Shown here in pieces: positions 16,738 through 23,018 of a stretch of 23,018 nucleotides of DNA. The stretch's first letter is position 1; each line of letters begins with the position of its first letter. Both the position numbers and the translations under genes were made by a program. This stretch comes from Gymnopilus junonius. Taxonomy: Eukaryota; Basidiomycota; Agaricomycetes; Agaricales; Galerinaceae. The stretch spans positions 1 through 23,018 of the forward strand of contig JADNYJ010000491.1 in NCBI GenBank assembly GCA_015501075.1, in the 5' to 3' direction. The notes under the pieces are model-generated. The model saw nothing but the letters and a program-made list of their open reading frames with translations, ran no database searches and was not told the DNA's origin.

Positions 16738-19700
16738 TTACGTCAAAATAATTTTTTTGATAAGTCCAGTTCCTAGTCGCTCGATCTCAACGACAACCGC
16801 GTCCTGGTTGAGTGTGACAAGGCCCTTGTCTTTTGATTTTTCATTCTCCTAATGGATCAGTGATTAAGGTTAGTTACATGACAAATCGATAAAGACGTAC
16901 CTTCTTCACCGGCACGCTATTGAAACCACCAAGAACCCTAAATGGTCGGGGTCCTTCAAAGTAGGATCCCACACAGCACCAATCTGGGTGCCACCATACG
17001 GTCGTGAAAGACCTTGAAAGTATCCGCGTATATGTTCTGGGAACACGCATTAGTGCGAGCAGGAGGAACAACAAGGAATGTAATTAGCTTACCAGCAGGT
17101 CGGCCACGAACAGGCGGGCAGGATCAAATCCTGGCAGAACCTTCACAGCCTCATCTTGCTGCGTTTTGTTAGCGTATTTGCCGCGTTTGGTGAGCAAATC
17201 CTGGTCGGCGTTAACGTTGTGCAGATAGCGTGGAAGGACCGAGGGGTCCAGGTGAGCAGGATGTTATAGTCTTTTGTTGGATGGATAAACATGCCCTATA
17301 TATCACAAGGTCAAAACAGCGTTTCCGAATGAAAAAATTAGTCCTACCTGGACGTTGAGCTGCCCAGATTCTAGACCCTGCATGTAATTCCAAGTCGCGT
17401 TCGCCAACGCACGAACCCGGTTAGCCACCAAGATATCAGGACTATGTTGTGTCCACATATGCCCGTCAGTATCGTGCTCTGTAGAAACCTTCCAAATGCC
17501 CTTCCCTGTAAAAGGACGATTTTCGGAGGTTGAAGCTGACGATGCAGGGCCAGAGCCGTACAAAGGCACAAACAATCCTTCCTCCCACTTCCAATCCTTC
17601 AGAAACTCGATGAAAGTTGCAAAACCCCTTTCCTTGCTGGCAGGTACGAGATGCTGTAACGCTTTTTCCGGATCGGTCTCCATGCTGAAGTCACGGCCAG
17701 CTCCAACAAAGAAGGAGGCACAGATAATCTCCACGACTTCCTCCTGATGTGGCTATGGAGCAACCAGTGGGAAGCGAGCCACCTCTTCGCCAGGCGAACA
17801 GTACCAGGGAAGGCAGTATAATGGTGAGAGAGCGTAGCTATCGCCCTGTGGTGCCTTGGTGCATGAATGAACCTGCGCATGTACACCTCCTTGGCTTCGA
17901 CCGCCTCGTAATATTCCGTAGTCTTCTTCTCTTTCGACTTGGACACGATGTGTGGGAGAAGGCTCGCATTGCCTCCGATGATCTGCTCGAGAAGGTTGAC
18001 CTCACGATCGTGCCATATCCGCGCGTGGAATGCCCACCCCTCGGGAGTGATGACCTCAAGTACGGCTTTGTCCAAGAGCTGTGACTCATGGACACCATCT
18101 CCAACCACAACACTAGCCTTCAGACCATCTACGGACTTCATAAGTGCCGAAGCAATCCGCTCAAAGAAAGCGAGCTTGATTATCTGCACCGCCTTGATGT
18201 CGTCCGGCCACCTTGAGGACTTCTCGAACTCCAGGATGATCTCAATAGGGGCAAGGTAGCGTGCATTAGGAGGTAGCAGCTGAGCTAGAGAGGAAGGAAG
18301 GGGCACGGGGCTAAAAACGCTCGTGTACCGCAAAGATTCTGATACAGGGCTGACATTGAGGAGGGACAAAGGTAACTCCTCATCCAACTTCTTTATTTGC
18401 TTGACAAGGTTATCAAATGCAGTCAAAGCGCCCTTGAACCCAGTAGCCACCCCGGAGCTCATGTACTCCCTCGAAATCGACGGCGGAAGCCGCAGCAGGG
18501 AATCATATCGAGTCTGCCAAGTCTCGACAGCATCTTCTCCCAATTCAAAGTGCCAATTGAGCAAGTGACGGACAATCATTGATGGGACATGGTGCTCTCT
18601 CATCTGCTGTCGTCACTTCCCATACCACACTCTCTACAATGCGACCATCTTTGAAACCGACGCAGCTCTGACTTGTCGCCCCACAATCCACGGAATTTCT
18701 CAAGTGCAGCCTGATTCTGTTCGTCTGCGGCTGGACCATGGTCGACGAGACGGAATGCAATGTTGTGGGTTGTGGATAATGCCGATAAAGACGATATCAG
18801 GACTTGAGGGGTGTGCTTGCGATAATGGACGTGGTAGGAAAGACGGATGGAGGAGAGTAACAGCGCGCGACCCTATCTCCAAGACCTTGCCTCAGAATGG
18901 CAGAGATGGAGGCAAGTAGAGCATTGGAAGGAGAACCGATGTCGATTGTTGAATGTGCTGATGTGTTCCGGAATTTAGGCAGACGAAAGGTCGACCCTGT
19001 TAAGGAAAAAGTATTCAGTAGGTGGATATGTGCGTTTAAAATGCGACAAACCGAAGGACAACGTCAAAGCGGGTCATAAGATCACGGCAGTCCTTCAGGA
19101 AGACACCACTGAAAGGGTCACCTGAGAATGAGGTCTGGTTCAGTGCCTCCAAAGTTTTAGCAGCATCATAACGCAACTAACTCTCGCGTCAGCATTTATC
19201 AGAAGAAAACATAGTTACTGCCTCACCAACTCGAGGGAACCAAGCGTAACAGAGGCCAACACGTTGGATAAAGAGGAAGAATCGACGAAAACAGGGCCTG
19301 GATATTGAGTATACTCTTCTTGAGAGAACTGTCAATTGAAGCGTCAAGTTAAAATCAAAATTGCGGCAAACAAGCGACTGACCCGTGTCCTTCTGAAGTC
19401 TTTACAAAAACATGGTCCTTCTCGAAATCATGCTTAGCTGGAGAAGGCTGTTAGTTAAATATTACGTGCAGTGAAAGTGAAAGCATACCCAAAAACTCCA
19501 AGGTAGCTTTGAAAAGTTGATAAGAACTGAGACCCTTTCCAACAGGCTTCCGCTTATTGACCCTCACCCTCCTGTCCGTGGTTCATCTCCATTTAATAAT
19601 AAGGCAAGGAGCGACCACCACCAAGGTCCAGCAGCTTCAAACCCACGTACACACCACTTTGTTCCTCCACTGTATCCTCTTTGATTAGCCCAGATCCGCA

Positions 19701-21040
19701 GTAAGGTCAAGGCATCAGTGAAAGCTGGGACTTCGTTTTGTAATGAATGAACGCCGAGAAGGTAGTATCTCGGTGTTAACGTTTGCAGAAGAGCATTGTT
19801 GTACAGGGGAGTGGGCAAGTGTTTTGGTGAGTTTGATTCATCAGTAGTCGAGTCGTTAGAGCCATTGATGCGGATGTTTGAATGAGAGGGTGATAGTCGG
19901 TGGAGGGGTATGGGTGAACTAGATGACAGGATCGGCAGAATGCAAACTTTTGCATTCAATTTCGTGAAATCCGTGGCGGACTCGTCTGTAAGGAAATATC
20001 ATTACAAAACTAGAAAATAATAAGACGAAAAAAAAAGTACCATTTTTTGGCACGAGTACCAGTTTCGTCAACCGGGGATCGTCCTGTATTGACTCGTACG
20101 ACAGCTCCACTTTTGCTCCCAACTTCGACTTTTGTAACGATGCAGCGATGGTGGAAAGGTAGAAGGCTCGTTTATGGAAGAAACGGCCATTGAGATAGTC
20201 CTTCTCCTGGAATAGAGTCTGCCAGAAAAATAAATGAGATGTGTAGGAAGCAGTCAACGCAGAAACATTACATTTGGCATTTCCACAGCAAGGTCTACAC
20301 CAACGTCTTGATCGTCCTTCGGCTTCACGCTGACCTTGTTAGCCCAGCTTCCGATAAGGTTGACGTCGCTGGGTGGTTCAAATGCGACTTTCCAATTCGT
20401 CTCTTCCGTCGGTAGAGGTAAAGGATATGGTACCGCAACACCCTTCTTCTGTAGCTTGCGGGCAGCTTCCAAAGGATGCTGGGGAGAAACCGACGAAATT
20501 CCCTTGAGGAAGGAATGTAACTCGAAAAGGAATTTTTCAAGCGGTGGTATCCTTGATGATTTTGGTCGTACATTGGGTAAAAGAGCGTCGATCTACAACC
20601 CGAAATATTTCAATGGAATTTCGCACATCAAAAGAGAAAGTCGCACCTGTAGTTTAAACGAACCGGATTTGAAGAGGTCGCTTGCGTCTTTTATAGCGCG
20701 GAGCTCGGCCAGTAGGTGGTTTTGTCGATTTATGCGGTGGCTGCTGCCCGCCGGTAATGGGGCGGTTGCTCCTTCAACACCCCCCATTCTTCACCATCTT
20801 CAGCTTCATCCATCTCACTTGAACCTTCGTCGTTAGAGCCTTCATTTTCATCAGCAGGAATCTCTTCGTTGTCGATGACATTGTCTTCAAACTCGAGCTC
20901 ATCGTTACGGTCTTCCTCTGTTCGTTGAGTCTAAAATTCTAGACGTGATCAACAATCAAAAAACATAAATAGTACCCTTTCTTAGCTACCTTTCGTGGTC
21001 CAGTTATATCATTTCTTTTTCTCTTGAGATCTTTGACCAT
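16738..21040 (-). CDS. UTP22: U3 snoRNP / small-subunit processome protein UTP22 (NOL6, Nrap), with 12 frame breaks
   Basis: Twelve exons run from ATG 21040 to TAA 16738: 21040-20990, 20930-20647, 20592-20272, 20218-20041, 19985-19489, 19437-19383, 19328-19227, 19176-19052, 18996-17348, 17295-17093, 17036-16901 and 16848-16738. Bridged, they give about 1,237 aa. UTP22 joins the 90S pre-ribosome with Rrp7 for 18S rRNA maturation in the nucleolus. Seen: a basic start, an acidic Asp/Glu-rich tract, then nucleotidyltransferase-like Nrap domains (N-L-I-G-S-W, R-Y-Y-L-L-G-V-H-S, G-S-P-S-N-A-L-L-A-S-I, L-V-D-H-G-P-A-A-D-E, K-D-G-R-I-V-E-S-V-V-W, L-A-K-R-W-L-A-S-H, G-A-V-W-D-P-T). Frame breaks lie near 20782, 19570, 19383, 18977, 18864, 18759, 18656, 18598, 17743, 17250, 17001 and 16949, mostly one base in homopolymers. 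The largest intact block is the 334-codon frame covering 18603-17599. Confidence 0.88.
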
Positions 21041-21363
21041 TATGAATAAGATAGAGGGAACAAGCTCAGTGCGTTGAAACCGCGAAAGAAGAAAAAAATT
21101 GCACTGCCACTCAGAGATCCTGCATTACAGTCGGGCCGGCTTGCTGGGTCAAGCGTCGCAATTCAAAACCGCTCTTACAAAACCTCCAAACCATCATCGT
21201 CACAAGCGGTTGAGGGCTACGAGTACCATACCCATATTTGTGGGCACAGTTCTCCAGATATCACTCTCAGAGGTCTACTGCGAGGTAGGCCACCAAATCT
21301 GACAACTGTCTCTCACTGACTTCACGTGATGCTTGGGTTCAAGCAAAGAAATCGTAGAACGAC
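21041..21363. promoter_or_regulatory. Divergent upstream region of UTP22 (-) and the F-box gene (+)
   Basis: 323 bp between two divergent start codons. A palindromic E-box TCACGTGA (21322-21329), a class of site bound by bHLH factors, lies 35 bp before the F-box ATG and about 280 bp upstream of UTP22. Which gene it would serve is not clear. Nothing else recognised. Confidence 0.35.
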
Positions 21364-22976
21364 ATGAAAGGATGCAAATTCTGCGCCGACATCGATGAGC
21401 CCGGTCTGTATAAACCCTACCAACCGTGTAAAACAGTTAAGGCAAACGCTGTGATGCATGTTTCAAGATCAAACAGCTAGAATACCAAATAGCGGAGGCG
21501 AAGAAGGCTGTAGACAAACTCTTTGAACAGCATCGTGAACTTCGAACGCAAATGAACCGCGCTCATGATCCTGTACTTCACAGCATACCTCCCGAAATTG
21601 CATCCTTAATATTCCAATTTCAGTGGCTGATGGACAATATCCCCTTGTCTTCGGTGCGGTGTGCAGATCTTGGAGACAGATTGCCTGGTCGACGCCCAGT
21701 CTTTGGAGTTCTATTGAAATTGATGCTGAACGACACTACCACCCGACATGCCGTGAGGTCGCAGAAATGGCTAAACCGATCGGCTCAACTTCCTCTGATG
21801 ATTCGTCTCTGCCCTCCTACCTTCGACTGGTACCGCAAGAGAAAAAACGAGGAAGGGCTGTGCGAGCTCTTTGACATTATCAACCAACATTCAAACCGTT
21901 GGAAAACCTTGAATGTCGAAATTATTGGTACATTTTTGATCATCTGTGGGAAGACTCGCAGCCTGGTTCTGTTCTGCGTACATTGCGCCTTCGAAGCACA
22001 GGCTCTTCCTTTCCGCCTCCGGGAGTTCGCTTCCAAGGCACAAAGCCACGGCCAGAAAACGTGCTTTATCGTCTTTCTACTTCAGAGACGTCGAATTGGA
22101 TGGGACAACGTCACCTCTGCAGAACTATTATGGCTCCATGTCGAAGATTTTCTTGAACTTCTGAAACAAGCACCTAAATTGCACATTTGCACCCTTCTCA
22201 TCAATTGCATACCAAGGATGGATGTGCATTTCCCAATACCTTCCGATGCCATAGTTTCATGATCACTCAGCGAATTTACCTATAAATTTGCCCACGTCTC
22301 TAACTACGACGAAGCATTAGACACGTTCTTCGACAAAACCTCCTTTCCAGGCTTGACACGTTTCGCATGGGAACCCCTGAGGCCACGAGCAAGTATCACA
22401 TTCCCGAACTGCCAGCCCGTTCAATGCTTTCTTTCTTCAGCATTCCTGTTGTCTTTTAAAGGAGTTGGTCATATCGGAAACGCGTCTCATTGATGATGAA
22501 ATTATCCCAATTCTGACAGAATTGCTTTCGCTCGAGAAACTCGACCTTTCCCCATCGTACATTGATCTTTATGTCCAGACAACCTATTCAGACTCATGGG
22601 TGAGACTGCTGTAGAAAACGACAGAAACAAAGCCGAAAGGTTATTGCCCGAGCTCCAGTCCTTCAAATACACCCATGGATCGCCAGCAACCCAACTGGCA
22701 TGGGAACATATTCCAGCCATGTTCGGCCCTCTTTGTGAAGTTGAGCTTCCTTCTCTTCGGCCTCTGAAGACAGTTGAAATACGCGTCGCCAAAAAGGACA
22801 GTCCCTCATTCACCTATATCGACGAGGAAACAATCGGGCGAATTCATGCTATTCTGGAAACGGGGGTAGATTTGGAAATTCGTGACAAGGATACAAATTC
22901 GGATTTGGTCCAAGCCTCTGTGGTGCAGCACGAAAGCATTGCAAGGAAGAGCACGCGCCGATGTCCGAAGCGATAA
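21364..22976 (+). pseudogene. F-box domain protein (Agaricomycete F-box/LRR family), multiply broken
   Basis: An intronless locus whose reading frame jumps repeatedly but whose domain order is that of the large mushroom F-box family. It starts M-K-G-C-K-F-C-A-D-I-D-E-P-G-L-Y, with a Cys cluster (C-x-x-C, then C-D-A-C). A heptad-like Q-L-E-Y-Q-I-A-E-A-K-K-A-V-D-K-L-F coiled coil follows. The F-box is I-P-P-E-I-A-S-L-I-F, then F-G-A-V-C-R-S-W-R-Q-I-A-W-S-T-P-S-L-W. An LRR-like region follows (about 21770-22600, e.g. E-W-L-N-R-S-A-Q-L-P-L-M-I, then L-R-T-L-R-L-R-S), with a tail ending at TAA 22974. Frame changes lie near 21449, 21620, 21766, 21925, 22065, 22145, 22440 and 22585, and an in-frame TGA at 22260. 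F-box proteins would recruit substrates to SCF ligases. This copy is either a pseudogene or heavily affected by assembly indels. Confidence 0.75.
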
Positions 22977-23018
22977 CCATCCGGCCCTGCCTTGACATAA
23001 AAGGTGTCCGAGCCGATT

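Noticed and set aside
20336..20836. 166-aa plus-strand open frame inside UTP22
   Set aside because: It is a shadow of conserved UTP22 coding sequence on the minus strand and has no recognised motif.
4798..21040. Programmed ribosomal frameshifting as the reason for the many frame changes
   Set aside because: There are too many, in both directions, at plain short homopolymers with no consistent slippery site or downstream structure. Assembly indels or decay explain them better.

Overview
The window looks like a gene-dense piece of an Agaricomycete (mushroom-forming basidiomycete) chromosome. Coding is split by many GT-AG introns of about 50-68 nt. The gene families are typical of that group: a FunK1 kinase relic, an F-box/LRR gene, a DUF1996 secreted protein and an AsaB/CmcJ-like oxidoreductase. 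Gene models were built by hand: exons were chained by splice sites, reading phase and conserved protein motifs. Coordinates are genomic spans from start to stop codon.

Layout. The left end (0.8-4.5 kb) is accessory and decaying. It holds an intact AsaB/CmcJ-like gene (+), a rearranged second copy of it (+), a 214-bp foldback element, and a FunK1 protein-kinase relic with four nonsense codons (+). A housekeeping pair on opposite strands follows: a stomatin-like SPFH protein (SLP2 type, -) and the NEDD8-activating enzyme regulatory subunit ULA1 (+), sharing a 417-bp upstream region. Next come a 16-exon DUF1996 secreted/GPI-type protein (-) and a type II haloacid dehalogenase (-). Then follow a UDP-glycosyltransferase relic (+), the GINS subunit PSF1 (+) and a conserved probably mitochondrial protein (+). 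The right end holds the large ribosome-biogenesis gene UTP22/NOL6 (-) and a badly broken F-box gene (+).

Quality. Several genes expected to be needed for viability carry frame breaks of one or two bases, mostly in homopolymers: three in SLP2, one in ULA1, one in the C6orf136-like gene, twelve in UTP22 and about eight in the F-box gene. The AsaB-like, DUF1996, HAD and PSF1 genes close exactly in frame. Uneven consensus indels in the assembly are the simplest explanation. The CmcJ copy, FunK1 and glycosyltransferase loci are different: they show deletions, nonsense codons or loss of conserved residues, so they look like true relics.

No multi-gene pathway or defence system is visible. The most unusual DNA is the 214-bp foldback at 2864-3077. 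The most unusual gene structure is the DUF1996 gene, with exons of 7, 16, 19 and 29 nt.
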